Positions 13,701-28,700 of a stretch of 64,000 bases of DNA are shown here, in pieces; positions within the stretch are counted from its first letter, which is position 1, and each line of letters begins with the position of its first letter. This DNA comes from Triops longicaudatus (Eukaryota > Arthropoda > Branchiopoda > Notostraca > Triopsidae). The stretch lies in the NCBI GenBank assembly GCA_022885665.1, contig JAGQDJ010000019.1, forward strand, positions 523,754 to 587,753, read 5' to 3'. The notes beneath the pieces were generated by a model that was not told where the DNA came from, searched no databases, and saw nothing but the letters and a program-made list of their open reading frames with translations. Both the position numbers and the translations under genes were made by a program.

Positions 13701-16700
13701 TAAAGTAGCGCAGCTGTCCTGTAGCTTTGCCATGACATCTTTTTTGTGTGTGGAGGGGGTTCTTCTCTTAGAATTCGCATTATTCACCAGAGATCATTTT
13801 TAGCAGGAGGTTTGAAGAAAAGTAAGCAAAGGAAAAATCATGTAAAAAATCTCATCAAGTTAATGACGTTTTAATGACTCACGTGTGCCGCATTTCTGTA
13901 CACACATCCTCCTTAGGGGCCGTGCAATTCTTGACAATGACGTTTGTGATACAAGCGGGAAGGAGGGGGAAAAGGGAAGCTTGATTAGCTTTTTTGCTAT
14001 TTTGGTTGTTTTTTATTGTCTACCAACGCCAAATGCCGTTGCTGTAAGGTAACGGCAATGGCGTTACCACCTTGGCAAGCCTCCCAATGACGCCAACATG
14101 CATCACACACAGACACACACATTCAAACTCTCTCTCTCTCACACACACACATATACAAGCTCTCCTAAGCTTTTTTGGTGGGGAAGCTTTTCTCGTGTCC
14201 CACCCCATTACCCGAAATGACAACCGCATACCGCATCGCGGGGCGAAAAGAAAATAAACTTGCTCTTTTGAGTTTGGGCTATGCAAAGGGTGAGGTGTAG
14301 TTTAGAATACAATGCATGCCTATAGTTTTTATAGAGCTTTTTTGGAAAGCTTATGGCAGAAACGCGCCGGTTATGCCGGAGACCTTTTTTTTTCCCGAAC
14401 GCAAGGCCAGTTAAAGACGCCGTTTGTCTTTTTACATAGTCGCTGAACTAATCCAACTCATGCTGTTCTGTTTTCTTTCAACATACCTAAACGGTTTGTG
14501 TACGCTGGGCACCATCGGTAACTTTTTTCTGCAGGGACGTTTAATTCCTGACTTCCGTGATTAATACCTGTTCCTGAAATTAAGGGTTTATTCTGCGTCT
14601 AACCACATACATTGGATCTAATATAGCAACGTTCCCTTAACTATTAAAGTAATCAAGTTTCAGGCATAAAAAGGACAAAAGGAAGTGAGCAATTGTCATC
14701 GACAGGAACTTAGTTCCTTTTAGTGCGTAACGTGCATCTTATTAAGACGGCTTTAAGGGTCTTCAAAGAGTAATTGACAAATCTTGAATTGACTGACTGT
14801 ATTAAAAACCATTGAAGTCTTTCGTAAATGCCGTTTGACTTGAAAGGATTAAAAGGACTCAACATGAAAAACTGCTTTTCAATTCGTTGTTATTCTTAAA
14901 CGAGATTTGTCTAAAAAGGATGGTCATGGTTTGCGAGGGAGTATTTGGCTGAAAATTCGTTTGAGTTGGGGGAATTGTTTGGTGTGTCATTGGTTCGTTA
15001 CCATTGATGTGACAAGTCATCAACTTTTTTCGTTGAGTATGGTAGCGTGTTCTAAATTTGGAAGCATTATTAGACCACCCTTTCCAGCCCCTCATCCTTT
15101 GTGTTTGTGTAAGAAGACATCACCTCTTGCGTCGAACAATCTTCATCAGCAGTAGCAATGACGAGTGGTGTTGACATGGGCTAAGAGCCGAAAAATCTGA
15201 AGGTCCTGGGCTCGTGCAGTATATTTTGGCAATGTCACATTGTTGCGTTGGGCATCCCAAAGATCTTCTTGTTCCCATCTTTCACACCCATAATTCAGTT
15301 TGAAGTGGTTTGCAGAAGCTAAAGACAATTCTCACGACAACAAAGTTCAACTGTCCAATTCCTATCACTTCTTTTGCGTTCACTCCAAAGACCAGGGAAA
15401 AATTAGGAAGAAAAAACCAGTTTGAGTCCAAGACGTAACCTTTCGCCCCCCTCCCCCCCTTGAAAAGGGACTAGAGGTTTATGGACTCGGCTGGTTATTT
15501 GGGAGCCCTTATTTTGTTAACTGGCTGGGCTTGTGTGTATGTGCACCTGACTGTGGGGCAAAATTGTGTATAAACGTGCCACCGATGATTAAATAATAAC
15601 TCGTTCTCTCTTGTTTCTTTTTTTTATTATAGTCGGAAGGCGAGGGCAGTGACAACGATATGGCCGGTGATAATGGGGACTATCACGATGCAGCGGACGT
15701 TCTTGGAAATCGGTATAAAGCACAGGTAAGAACCGAAGAAAGAAATAAACTAAAAAAAAGTCTGGAATTACTGGACTGCATTTAGATGTATAATTTGGGG
15801 GGATCATCCGTAAACACAAACGAGTGATAATGATAGTTATACTCGTTCCCCGTGCGAGTGTTTAATGACAGGAAGAGCTTATTTGCATACAAAGCATTTG
15901 AGCGTGCGACCATTTTATATTCCTTTACAGTTTTCGGGTACTTGCGCAGCGCTACGAGTTTTCGACGCTTAGATATGATGATTATTATCGTACGTTAAAA
16001 AAGGTTTTTCGAATGCTTAAGATCCATAAAAGAAGGAAGTCATAAAAAGGGTAGCAATGGAAGATAATTGATGATGATTAATGCATAATCGTAGCTAAAG
16101 TTATTATCTTTTACTTTTTTTCGGAGGAGGATTTTTTTTTGTTGTGTTTCCCAGAGCATGAGTATGAGGATGTCAGCGCGTTTTTGGGGGTTCTAACAAG
16201 TTATGTAGAAGAAGTTCGGGGTTGGTTCTCCTTTGGAGTAGTGTTGCACTTTTTTGGGGGCCTTTTTGTGCAACCACAAATGGCGTCTAACGAGACGGGC
16301 TAATTACTAAGTTGGCGGGGTTTTGGCTCGGCAGTTTTATGTCGACGGTTTTCCAGCGAGCCGAGATCTATGCATAATGTCATGATGGGAGTTGTTATAA
16401 AGGACCTTGATATTGCAACTGTCGTGGGGCTGCTGCAACCGAGCCGTAAACCCGCCAACCAGAAGCACTCACATGGACAACTCTGGGATCTTTTTCTCAG
16501 AACTTAAAATGAAAAAATAATAGTCGCTCGAAAAGCCAAACCTGCCATTATAGCTCATTAATATGCACCAGCGAGGAACGAAATGTTTGTTTTCCGAGTT
16601 GGGGCTTCTTTTGGATGGCCCAAAGCTGAAGAAAGAGAAATACAAGAAATTCTTTTTTTTTCTATTATATTTAATTTCGGATCGAGTTTTTTTTCGCAAT

Positions 16701-19700
16701 ACGAGCTTCGTGCAATGGCACCAAATGGCTATTGAATTACTCAAAAGCGTTATGACTTGCTACTCCTTGAGGATTTCAAAAAGTCCTCGTGTTAAAACAT
16801 TAAACTGGGCAAATCTTTCAAGTACAGAAGCTCGAAAATACTACTCTCGTAAAACGTGGTGACGTAACATCTGTGGGGTTTTCTTTTGAGCCTAAACAAG
16901 TTAAGACTTGAAAGGGGCAACGCTACCGGTGTTAAACTTCATTCTCGTGCTGACAAATGCAAGCGATAACGTGGCAGGTGAAAAAGTGTCACTTGCCCTG
17001 TCGTCCTCGGCTTTGGTCCGGCCTGAATTATGCGAGCAGGAGGGCCCCAGTCAGGTTGCAGCAGCACACGCTCGCCTTTAGCTTGCGCTCTAGCTGCAAC
17101 TCAATGGAATTCTAACCCAGGACAATCTGCGAAGAAACGGGAGAAATTCCACCGTCCTCGTGTCATGCTCACTGACTTAAGTTTCAACGTTTCGTAGCTA
17201 CCCAGCAGGCAGACGATTCACTTCTACACCTGTAAAAAGTTAGATCTATTTTCGTACTTTTTTTTCGTGGAAAAAAAAAAGAGACGAAAATGCCATGAAA
17301 GGTCACCCCTCCCGAACACTGCATTTTTCAAGGCGAAAAATGTTTCATTTTCGACCATTGCGAGTGTTTTGTTTTGGACACAAAGTTCGTTATTGTCGCA
17401 CTTTTTTATATAAAAAAATAGTCGACTTGATTGCTGCTTCTAATACACAAGTAAAACCAACTTAAAGGTACAGGCTGTTGTAATTACTTTTGTATTTGTA
17501 TGACGCGTTCGGAAGACTCTCGCGTTTTATTTCATTCCTCGCATTGTTTGTTTTATTTGATTTTTAATTATTTCCTAATATCAGCTTCATACGTTTCTGA
17601 AGGAGACTTTCCGTTGCTTCTCACCGATTTTTTGCAGAAATAATTCTTAAATTTTCGACTGTTTGGAATACTCTGTTCCTGAAATGCACATGCAAGTGTC
17701 TGAAGAGCGATAGTACGAAAGAGTCCTTTAGTTGGGCAACAGAATTGTCATCGTAAAGTTTCGTCGAGTTTGACAAGCTAAGATGTGTGTTGTTAGGACC
17801 GCGATGGCGATGAAATGGACGATGACTTGAAAGCCCAGCAAGCTTTCTTTCGCCAAGCCGAGGCAGCCGCTGTACAGAACCTGGTACAATCGCAGTTGGC
17901 CGGTCACATGCAATCACCGTTCCCGGGCCTCAATAGTTACCCGCCGTTCCCGTCCCCGTTCAACTTCAACCCCCAGCTCCAAGCCCAGTTGCAAGCGCAG
18001 CTCCAAGCGTTCACTCAGTCCGCTTTGCAAGGCAACCCAGGCTCGCCGACCTCGAACCCTTTGCTCGCCATGAACAACCTAACTAACAACGGCATCACCG
18101 GCAATGGCGTTGGCCTGGCGCCCGGTTCCAACAACAATAACAATCTCCATTCACTGTTACATCATTCATCCCCGACCAGTAATGTGAAGAAGGAAACCGG
18201 CAGTGGCAATACCAAGCTCAGCATCAAAGAGGAAGCCGATTCTAGGCCCGGCTCCACCTCAACGTCCACCCCTTCGCCTCCGTCCACCTCGCTTCGGTCG
18301 CCCAACAGTCTCAACCCCTACCTACCTGCCCTTAACACCTTGGTTAACGCCAACGGTGGTAATACCAACATCGGTGGCTCCAACACTACCAATATAGCCA
18401 CTTCCACGGCCTTACCCCCGCATCCTCCCCTCACTCCCTCCCCGTCCTCTGATTCTCCCCAACAAGAAAACAACACCCCGCGAATCTCCGGCTCATCCTC
18501 TCAACAGTCATGGACTTTCGAGGAACAGTTTAAACAGGTAAGCACACGGTATTTTGCCTTCTTCTACTAGCTATACATGCACATTGGGGAAATGGGATAG
18601 AATCGCATGGATTGGAGGAAGCTCACACATACCGTCAAGCTGACTCGGGGTAAAAGTCACGTCGTCGTCGTCGTCGCAAAGAAGCTTTATCTAAATTTGG
18701 TATTAGGAAGGGAGGCAAGAAGAGCGGGGAAGAGATAGGTAAACAAGACCGTTGGGCTTTCGAAAGTGACGGGTGAATAACAAGGCACAAAAGAAGCAGA
18801 AAAGGGAGGTCATTAAGCAAAATTTTGGCACATGGTGATAATGAAGCTCTAGGCTAAAAATTGCTTTTCACCCCAAGATACATTACATATGGTCCCGTTA
18901 GTTTGAGGGAGGTTGTCGGTGAAACTCCGCACTTGGGACGACAAAAAGAAAGAGAGGGTGTTCATTAAAAAGCCACAGCCGAGACGCTCACAAGTTTTGA
19001 TCATGACTAAGAGAGTGAAAAGCTCGGCGAGCACCGTATGGAAGAGGAAGAGCGATGATAGATGTGCGGAGGCCTATCAGTTGTTGTCTTTGGCCTGCGT
19101 TATAGATGTTGGGAACAAGATGTTGCGGGGTTTGGGGGTATCTAAATTTAGGGCTCGGGGCTTGATGAAGAAACAAGGGTGAGCGAGACATGCAATGCAG
19201 CTAAATTTGTTATGGACTGTAAAAATCTTCCGACTTTTGATAAAAAGCAACACCAGGAGGAGTGTGTTATCACACAGCTTCCCAGGTTCAAAAGATTATC
19301 ATCTGATGAGACGTGTGCCACGCGTTGGGGGCCTGTCGCTCAACAACAACAAGAAAAAAAGGACCGTTATGAATGAACGCCTGTTTTTCTCGTTTTGTAT
19401 GGGTTACTTTTTATGCGTACTAGCCTCTTGGAAGGATTTTCCCTAATTTTTCTGGGGAAACAAGATGAGGAGGCTGTGCGTTTTTATAGTTTTTTGCCTC
19501 TTCCCTAGGCCGGGAGGAAGGTTTCAAGATACTTGAGAGGTAGGAGAGGGTGAGAATTCAGATTACATTTTTTCGGAGGAAGCTTCCTGATGACTGAGCG
19601 CGTGCACACGGATAAGGTCCTTAAGCTTTTTACGTTTTGAAATAGCGCGACAAAAAAATGTAAGCCATGCTATGCAAAGCTCCAAATGTCGTAATCGACA

Positions 19701-22700
19701 ACGCTACGCTTGGCAGCTCGCTTCCCTCGCGCGTTTTTGCTCCATATGGACGCCACATGGACCCACACTTTTCGTTTGGGCCTGGAAAAAGGGACGAAAG
19801 AAGACGAAAGAGCTAAGATCGTTGCTATTGAAATCATTCGGGATCGAAGCTTGAAAGAAAAAGGCAAAAGTAGAGTTTAAGAAAAGGAAAGGAGGTAGCA
19901 ATTTCGCCCCCTTTTTCTCCCAGTTGTGCCTTTCACAACCGAGAAAGGTTCGTCATTGACTTTCCCAACTATGTTAATTTTAGAAACATAAGGAGAAGCT
20001 GAGAAACTATCCCCCGAAAGGGAGCTCGAAAGATTTTTGATATCTTGCCCCCTGTTAGCTGCCTCCCTACTCCCACTGCTCCAAGAGTACCAAAAAGTCG
20101 CGTGTCTAGTGGAACTCCGTACAAACGCTCTATTCTTCTCCCGGTGACATAGTGTGCTGATGTTCACAGCGACGTCTAACTGTAACCAAGGGGCGTAGTT
20201 CGTCGTACCTTTCCGTGGAACTCGGGGGAAGAGTGTATAAGATGCTATTACTTCTGTTTTCCCATATCGCACCCTCCTGATAAGTTGTCAAACAAATCTG
20301 CGTCTCATTCGAAAATTTTGGCTAAGAAACGGCGAAAAGCAAGTTTAAGGGGCTTGGACTAGCCCCAGACATTTTAGAATACAAGAGACACAGCGAGTTC
20401 CTCAGTGTGTTGTTTTGCATTCTATTTACCCTTCCCAGGGTCCTCCGCAGAGTGTGTTTGGTTAAACTAGATGGGATAGGAAACGGGTAAGATAGATAGG
20501 CCTTACGGGGGTGGTTGGGGGGCTGGGGGGCGAGATTGGGCAGACATATCGAAAAAGCTTGGCCGAAAGAACGGAAAAGAAGAAAGAGAGAGGGTTATAT
20601 GCAAAAGATCAGTTTTCATCGCGGTTCCATATCCCGCCGAATAAATGAAAGTCTTTGCTTGTGTTGTCTCGGTCAACCAGGGTTTTACTACAATTTTCCA
20701 TTTCCCATTGGCATATTGAAAATCATGTCTAAATGTCTGAGAGAAAGCGACCCAATGTCATGGACATGTGACAGGCCTAAAAGGTTTTCCCAAAGTCATC
20801 TTTTTGGGAGGCCTGTGTCAATACCAACGTTAAGAAGGGCGGGGGACGACACCTTAGAACTTTTTGCTTACTTGCGTCTATACACAAGGAAGTTCAAGTG
20901 TTTTCGTGCGAAGGCGTAGGTCATATGCACACGGAGGAAGAATTTTGAAACCCTCGCAACATGTCACCTTAGTCGCATTTCAATTAAAACTGTTGTTTGA
21001 TCGCCGAATGTAAACCTTCGAGTGATCGCATGCATTTCGAGCAGCACCGTTCAACACGGGAAATTTTCCATTGCTGTAGTTTACTACACATTTAACTTTT
21101 AACGGATTCAAACAGCTAGGTACTTTCCTCTAGGATCATTCTCTAGTACATTCCTCTAGGATCGTAATATAGCACTCCGTGCCAGTGTCTCGTTATTCAT
21201 CAGCAAAAGTAAGAGAGCTCACAACTCGGAACGCAAGATGAGCTACGTTTGTCTGGTTGTTGGTAGCTATTCAGTCTAAGAAAAGTGTGAAGTAAAAATA
21301 TTTTTTTTTTTTACGAAAGGTGAATGAAACCATGTGTAGGAACCTTGAAATAACTTTATTGTCACAAAGCACTGTAAAATATGGAGTCATATTTGGAAAA
21401 TATCTATGCAAGCTCCCTTTGGCATGTGGTCATAAGCGCCTATCCTTCACCGTGGTGTTAATGGCAAGTGTAAAGGGACTTTGTGGCCACTCATACAAAA
21501 CGTTGTGGACACGTGGCGAGATTTGTCGGAATTTTGCTAAAAGAGATACGAGAAGGTTTTCCGATACTCAGTAGCGGTTTTATTCAGGAAGTTCATGATT
21601 TATGTGGCTCAACTGGGATACCGAGTTTGCAAACCTTGGAAGGAATTCGGGCATAGTAATGTTTGGAGTCGATGTTTCTTAGGGTGGGGAGTAGAGGTAT
21701 AGATGAGTGTTTTAGTTGGGCTGTTTTGCATGTTGGCTAATGAAAAGTTAAATTTGGGTACGGACATATAATCATGGGGACCGAGGTTTTTCTTCCCCTG
21801 AGCAAAAACCCCTAAGACGGAGGAAGGTCGCGTTTTGCCTTGCAAGGAGAGCAAAGGGAGGGTTAGGATTTTAATACATTCCGGATGTGCAGCTGTTGCG
21901 ATGAATAACACGGGGGGTTTAAGTTGAACGCTTTGCTTCTGCTCCACTATTGCTATAGAGAGCTACCACATCTGAAGACATCAGCCATCACCCATCAGCA
22001 TCGGTTTCTTTCTTCTTCTTCGGGCTTTGCAACCGAAGAAACTCCCTATAGGAGCCCCAAGAAGGGCGTTGCACCGATGTGAGCTAATTTTATCACCCCT
22101 TTTTGCCAAAGCAGAGACGAGAGAGAAAGAAGCTTTCCCTCTGGATCGGTTCGAGGGTTGGAAAATGGGGGGAAATCGTTCTTCCAGTAACGGCAGCCGA
22201 CAGTTCCAAATGTCAGACAAGATTTGTCTTCGATTTCCAGCCATTAATAAACCAACAGCTTCCTGTTTTTCCATCCCTCACGCTTTCAATGTATTTCGGG
22301 CCACTATTGTAAGAACGTTTAGCAATGTGGATTATCGCAATGTCGATTTCCAAGGAGGGGTGCTTGAGAGGGTGTCTATGGATGCGTAATTGGCACCCAT
22401 CTTCATTAAAAGAGCATATGGCTCATCAAAATCTAATCAAGCCCAGATTGAGAACGACAGCCAGGACTTGCAAGGAGAGCAAGCCAGGGTCGGGGGTGGT
22501 GGGGAGGCGGATGTGGGTGGTAGGGAGATAATTAATGCAGTTTGAAAAAGCCAAAAGGACCGAGTAGTAGAAATGGATTTTTGGGGCTCTAAATGGGAAA
22601 CTGATGACTTTCTGAGAAATTCAATCCAAGTTAATGGAAAATGTTGTCGCCTAGCCCTTGGATTTTCTCACACTCGTGTACTAAGCCCTATTGCTCTTTG

Positions 22701-25700
22701 CCCGGATATCTATAAGAGTACGAGGGCGAAATAAAGGGCGTAATACAACCCCTCTTATAGGAGAAAAAAAAAAGCGAGTGGTAAGCTGTGTGCTCACCCC
22801 AACTTTTAAGAGAGTTCATTTAAGCTCTCTAAATGCTATGGTCAGTTTTTGGGAGAGATGCGATTCTCGTGTTCCTAAAACCTCCCAACTTGTTCAGTTT
22901 TCCTCCCTAAGTAAATTGTACAACCAGTTGCGAGGTATCATTTTTAAGGGTGGGGTGGATTGGGCTGGTAAAAAGGGGCCTGTGCAGTTGTGTATAACTT
23001 TTTGGGCTCCTATAATTGGAATACTCTTCAGCGAGGGTGTATAGTGGTATTTTTTTGGCCGGACACAATTTTGAGGTGACAGGGACAGCCAGTTGCCCTA
23101 GCATCTTGATAAAAAGTCAATGGCGTTGACAACGTTTTTAAGGGATCGCGAGTCAGATGTAAAGGGGGGTTGGGGTGGTGGTACCAACCAAGTTCCTTTC
23201 TGAAGACTCGTGAGCCATTTTTTTCTCGGTTTTTGAGTCTGTTTTCAGCCCTGTCGTAAAACTGCCATCGATTTCGTCTGAAAAACACGCAGGGAGGTTT
23301 ATGGTTTTATTAGGGGCACCAGCTTCTCTCTCTGCATCTTTGCCTCCAAAGTGTCCCTTAACCTAACCCTGGCTAGTTCCCACCCCCCTATAACCTACAC
23401 CCCTTGTTAAGTTCGTAAAAAGGTTAAAAAGATAATGGAGTGGCGACATGATGGCGCGCAGTATAGAGGAGCTTTTTTCGGTTCATTCACGAAAACCAGA
23501 AGGTTTGCAAAAGTTTCACTGCTCCGTAAGTGGTCTATAATAACGTTTCACCGACATTGCCATTGCTATTGCCATCTGTGAGCTTTCTAAGGTAGGGCTG
23601 TATTTGCAGTTAACGGAAGTCACCATCATAGAGCAAGTGCGAACACGATATATGGGTACCCCATGATGAAATCTAACACGGATATATAACTGGCATTGGG
23701 GCAATTGAAACGCCAAAGTTTGTAAACAGTACAATGGGAGAAATCGGGCTAAACGTTGATTGCCTGGGTTTTGTTCGATGTCTAAGTACTGACCCAAGTG
23801 GAATCCGTTACATTCTTGGTTACTAATTTACAGTATTTCTGTAAAGATTTGGGTTGATCTTAAAAAATTGGTCTGAAAATTTGTATGAATGCATAAGCAT
23901 TGTTGTAAACTAGAGGAACTTTACAGTGGGGACAGCGATCGTTGGGCTGGAATTTGTGACGATTTGACGATTGGGAAAGTTGCAGCATCGAGTTTTATGG
24001 CTCATCCATCTATCTGATGTCAGCTGTAGGATTCTGTAGATTGAGATGGAGGATTTTGGTAAGGCTATTGGAGTGAATAACCAAGGAGAAGCTAGCCCCA
24101 AGTATCCGCCAAAATGCTGTTAATGGGTCTTGGGGAAGTCCACTGTAGGCAGTAGGGACCCTTTAAGGTATCTCTCTCTGGGATGAAGAGACACAATCGA
24201 CGAATGTCCCTTTTTTAGTGGACCTAAAGCCAAAGGAAAGAATTGAAGGCAAGGCTCGTGCTTATACTATGCATTTGGTGTGGTCGGCAATTTAAATTCT
24301 TGGACAAGGAAAATCACTCGATAGGACACTCTGCCCTGGCTCTGGTCGAGTCCTGTCCAGTCCCTTTATAACAAGCAATGAAAGAAATTGAGTCTGCCCT
24401 GGGAAAAAAGCTCCTGCCACTTGACCAACATGTGTCGCTATGTAAGACGGGACAAATGGGACTTCCGGAGGCTTGGGAGTACCCGAACGACTCCCCAAAA
24501 CCTCAATAAAAGTTTGTGGTGTTCACTGTTTTTCGAAGATGGCTGCAGGAACAGCCCATACGTCCAATGGGATGCAGGCCCAAGTCAGAGTCAGTTCTCC
24601 GGGGGTGTAAAAATTAAGCGAGTCACGTCATAATTCCGTCGATGTACCTGCCTTCCGTTAAGAGCATTTAATAATGCCCACAGAAAACACTTTGGTGAGG
24701 GGTTCTTGAGCGTTTGAGGGTCATGTGCTATGCCCGGGCGTCAGGTTCTGTAAGTAACCCCCACCCCATCCTAACCCCCCTTTTTACTGAGGAAAAAGCT
24801 AACACAGCGAGGACTCGATCAAAAGGGTCATAAAAGCTGGTGGGGGAGAGGAATACATTGTTGGACTTGGCAATGACTTGTAAGTCAGCGTTTTTATCTC
24901 GAATCGCTTGAAAACGTTTTAAAGGGTCGTCAACTTGTTGTAACTGCGTGCAGAGTGAGGGGACAACGAGCAAAAACAAGCTGACAGCAGATGTTCCGCT
25001 GCAAACCTTTCGAATTGGCGCGAGAATTGAGCGAATCAGCCATACTGGAGTCGTCTTGGGTCACCCACACAAAAAGATACTTTGGGCTTCGGAAGCTGGA
25101 AAGGGGTGAAGAATTTCTCCCCAGCTTGGATAGGATCGACAAGGATTTTATGGAGATTTTTTTTTATTAAAATTTCCACGAAGGGAGAATTTAATCAACA
25201 GTGGAGATCACTTAAAAGTATGAAAGGAGTTTGCGGAGGCTTTGTGTTTATTTAGTATAGTTTTCGTCCTATTTGCTTTCTCAATTGTGTGCTCAAAGAG
25301 CCGGGCGGTTGGTGACCAAAGAAAGGGGAGAAAAGTTGGTACTGGCGATGATTTACTTTTCTTGCATACTTAAGCAGTAAGTTATGATTGGCGTGCTAGG
25401 ATCAAGAAAATCATAAGACTGTAAAAGGTGCTTGGATCTCTTTTTTAGTTTTTTTTTTTCTGCTGGCAAGGGACTATCGGCTCTCCATGATTCTAAATCG
25501 AATGGCCACGGAAAGATTTTTTGTGTTATTATTTTTCTTTTTTTTCCATAGATAAAACATTCGAGGTTTTGAGTTTTTGGTGCATAGATCCTTGCGAGTG
25601 TCAGGTTGGGAAAATGAGGGGGACGGCCCAGGTGACAGGTTGGGATGCAATATGGGAAGAAAAGGGCCAGCCACGCCTCTTTATGTGCCTGGCGCACTCT

Positions 25701-28700
25701 CTTTTTTTGGGAATTTTTATCGTGATGTCATGCAAACCTGTTGCATAAATAACATGTGTATCCCCGTAGCACTGAGAGGGCTTTTGCGCTCGATCAGATA
25801 AAAAATTTGCTGTTCGCTATAGAGGTCGCCGCGTTTCCAACACCATTTATACTCCGCCTTTTTCAACTCGATTCTGCTATTCCGGATAGGTTTGTAATTA
25901 AAAACATGGCTTAAGTAGGATCCCATAATTAGATGCGAATAAGCCTTTGAGTAGGAAAGATACACATGTTAACGAGTAGGAAAAGTTTTGTAACACAGAA
26001 GCGTTGAAAAAAGCCTGGCAAATAGATAAAAGATGCAAAGTAGTGTTTCCCAGGATTAGTGATGGGAGCAAAAATAAAACGGGGGGAACCGTTTATACCT
26101 CCGTTTGCCTATGCTAATGCAATTCCATTGGACATCACGAATTCCAATAGGTGGCCTTTTATACGCTTATGGTTAGATCCTATTGTTTTCCTCCAGGTTG
26201 GTTCTACAGTAAAAACGCTCTATCTATCGCGCCATGCCAATCAATAAGTTATTTTATAGACCGACTTTTCGAGGACTTTCCACAGCGTTGGGAGTTGGGG
26301 GGGGGGGACATGGTGGATGGGAAGAACATTTAACCGAACGATGTGCGAGAATCGTAAAATAACGTTTCCATTATAGTAAAAACCGATTGGATTGTTCAGC
26401 GTATGATTATACTCCTGAGCTGATATATAAAAGTCTCGCATGGAGAAAAATGTTTTATTTCCATTCTTTTTTTCTTCCTTGAACCTCGCGTTTAAGGTAT
26501 TTGGTGGTATGGCTTGTGTGTGAAGACTCTTAGTTCGGGGCCACCTCGTAAAAATCCCTCGTAATTTACGTATCAAAAAGGGGCTTGGATTGCGAAGCGA
26601 AGGTTTTTATTTCGGAAAGGGGGCGTGTCGCCCATGGATTGCATGTCTCGCTTTTTCTTCTCGCGTTTTGACTTATGATTTTTCTTTCGACAACACCTTA
26701 ACTATGATAACTTATCCATAACCAGTACGAGCTTTTCGCTTTTTTAGCGCCAGACACAGCGCTATTTGAGACTCGAAGATTTGGAAATTTACAAACAGTA
26801 ACCGTACAAGTGTATGGTAAAGGTTAAGGACTAAGAGCACATTTGTATCCAGTTTTCGACTTGTGGTGTGTATCAGCAACATATGCAAAGGTAACCTTTG
26901 AGTTCCCTTTGGTCTGCGATTGCAAATTGTTGACGGAAAAGTTAAAGGGGGAGTTGAATTTGTATAGGGCATCAATTGTATAAGGGCTTTGGCCGAGTGT
27001 ATTTGTTGATTCCGTTAGGTTGCCGGGTCCATTTAGCTGATATCCATCTCGCGGGGGGTAATTTCACCTGTGTGCATGTGTGTGTGCATATGCTATGGGT
27101 GTCTCGGAGGTGGTGAGGGGCGCCAAACTGTGTGTTCTCCTCTCTTATTTGAAAAACCCCTGCGCTTTACGGATATATGGACTTCCTTCGGTTGTTTAGA
27201 TAAAGGGCGGGCAGACGCGATTGGAGTCGAGAGCCAGAAAGAAAGAAAGGGGGGGGCGATATACCTGTTGTTTTCGAGCCTCTTTTCTTTCAATGTTGGA
27301 AGTTGGTAAAGCCGAACGAAAATCTTTGGGTCCCTTCCAGCGTTTTTGGTGTTCGGTGTGTGATTCATGGAATAATAGGGTAAGACAGAAATTGTAGGGT
27401 ATTGGTATAAACGAGGCGTGGTAGCAGGATCCACACGTGGAAAAGAGGCGGGACGGGGTGGGACGAAAGGTGTTGCAACAAACACGCATGGGTACACAGA
27501 GGGGAGTGCACCGGGCCTGCCCCCTTTTTATCTCCATTTTTTGTATCGTTCTTTTTAAGCTTCAGCAACTTCTGTTTGAGAGCAAGATAACACATACACA
27601 TACAGTAGAACGTAAGAAAACCCCTCCCCCGTCAATTCTCAGAAATTGTTACAAGATTCATCGGAGTCACAAAACAATTGCTATGAATCAAATGTTGGGC
27701 AAGAACAGTATAAGCAACAACGTTTTATAAATGATTGTGACATTTCGCGGTGAATCGCACAGCGAAAAATGAAGAAATATTAGAAATCGCACGAAAAGCT
27801 CGTAGGTGGTGGAATTGCTGTCAAGGGTGAAGAACGGTGCCTTGTTATGTGCTGGACATTAAGGCCTGGGCTTTTGCACCTCTGCCTTTTTGCTTTTCGT
27901 TTCGTTTTTCATTGGTGAGGCGATAGATTTTCCTAAACCAGGGGCGTTAAATCTTGGTTTAGCATGCAGATTACAAGATGCTTATCGAGAGTTGGTTGCC
28001 TGTGCTTTCGGGAAAGGTATTTTGTAGGCTATTGCATTGTTCTAGCTGGGGCGCGCATCCGCCTTCGTTCCGTTTATAAATTGTGGGAGAACGTGAGGAT
28101 GAGGAAGGGGGGGGGGGGGGCAACAAGGGGCGAGATATTGGCAGCAGGTCTTTTTCGCCCCCTTTTTTCTTCCTTTTATATGGAAATAACGAGGAATTGA
28201 GGTGGTAGGAGGAGGAGAGAAGTGGGCTGGAAGGGTAAGATCCATTGCTTTGAAAGCCACGCGGAGAGAAGAAAGAAAGAAACGACGCTATGGACCTATA
28301 ACATGGAATTTACGGTCGTGTCTGATGAGCTTTGAACACGTTGAAAAGCAGAGCTACTGGGCGCCTGGCTATGCAAATGAGCCCACAACTTAGAATACGC
28401 CATGGATGGTCTTGGTTTTAGGTGTGTGTATATGTATACGCTCTGTCCGGGAGTTTGTGTAAATGAGACGTGGTCGGGTTTGCCTAAAAGAAAGCCAGAG
28501 TTTTCAGGCGAAAAAAAGTACACGTCATTCAAAAATAAGAATTAAAAAAAAAGAAAAGGATGAGGTAGGGAAAAGGGTTTGACAGATTTGTATAGAAGAT
28601 AGAAAGGAACAGGTTTGTCATCATCGGATTAAATTGGAGATGCGCGCGGGGAGAGAAGAATCAAACAGCGGATGTATTTGTGGTTAGGGGATTTTTACCT

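Larger units (their letters stand above)
4742..15632 (+). other. retn intron 1 (10.9 kb)
   Basis: The donor is ATG|gtaagt and the acceptor is ttattatag. I see no nested gene; the open frames, including 510 bases on the minus strand at 9210-9719, have no family resemblance. Notable contents are POU octamers at 9277 and 10976, a CTCF-type site at 10842-10855, an oligo-C tract near 8281-8296, and an AC/CT microsatellite at 14104-14152. Several G-rich runs (AGGGGG and similar) recur through the intron. Confidence 0.75.
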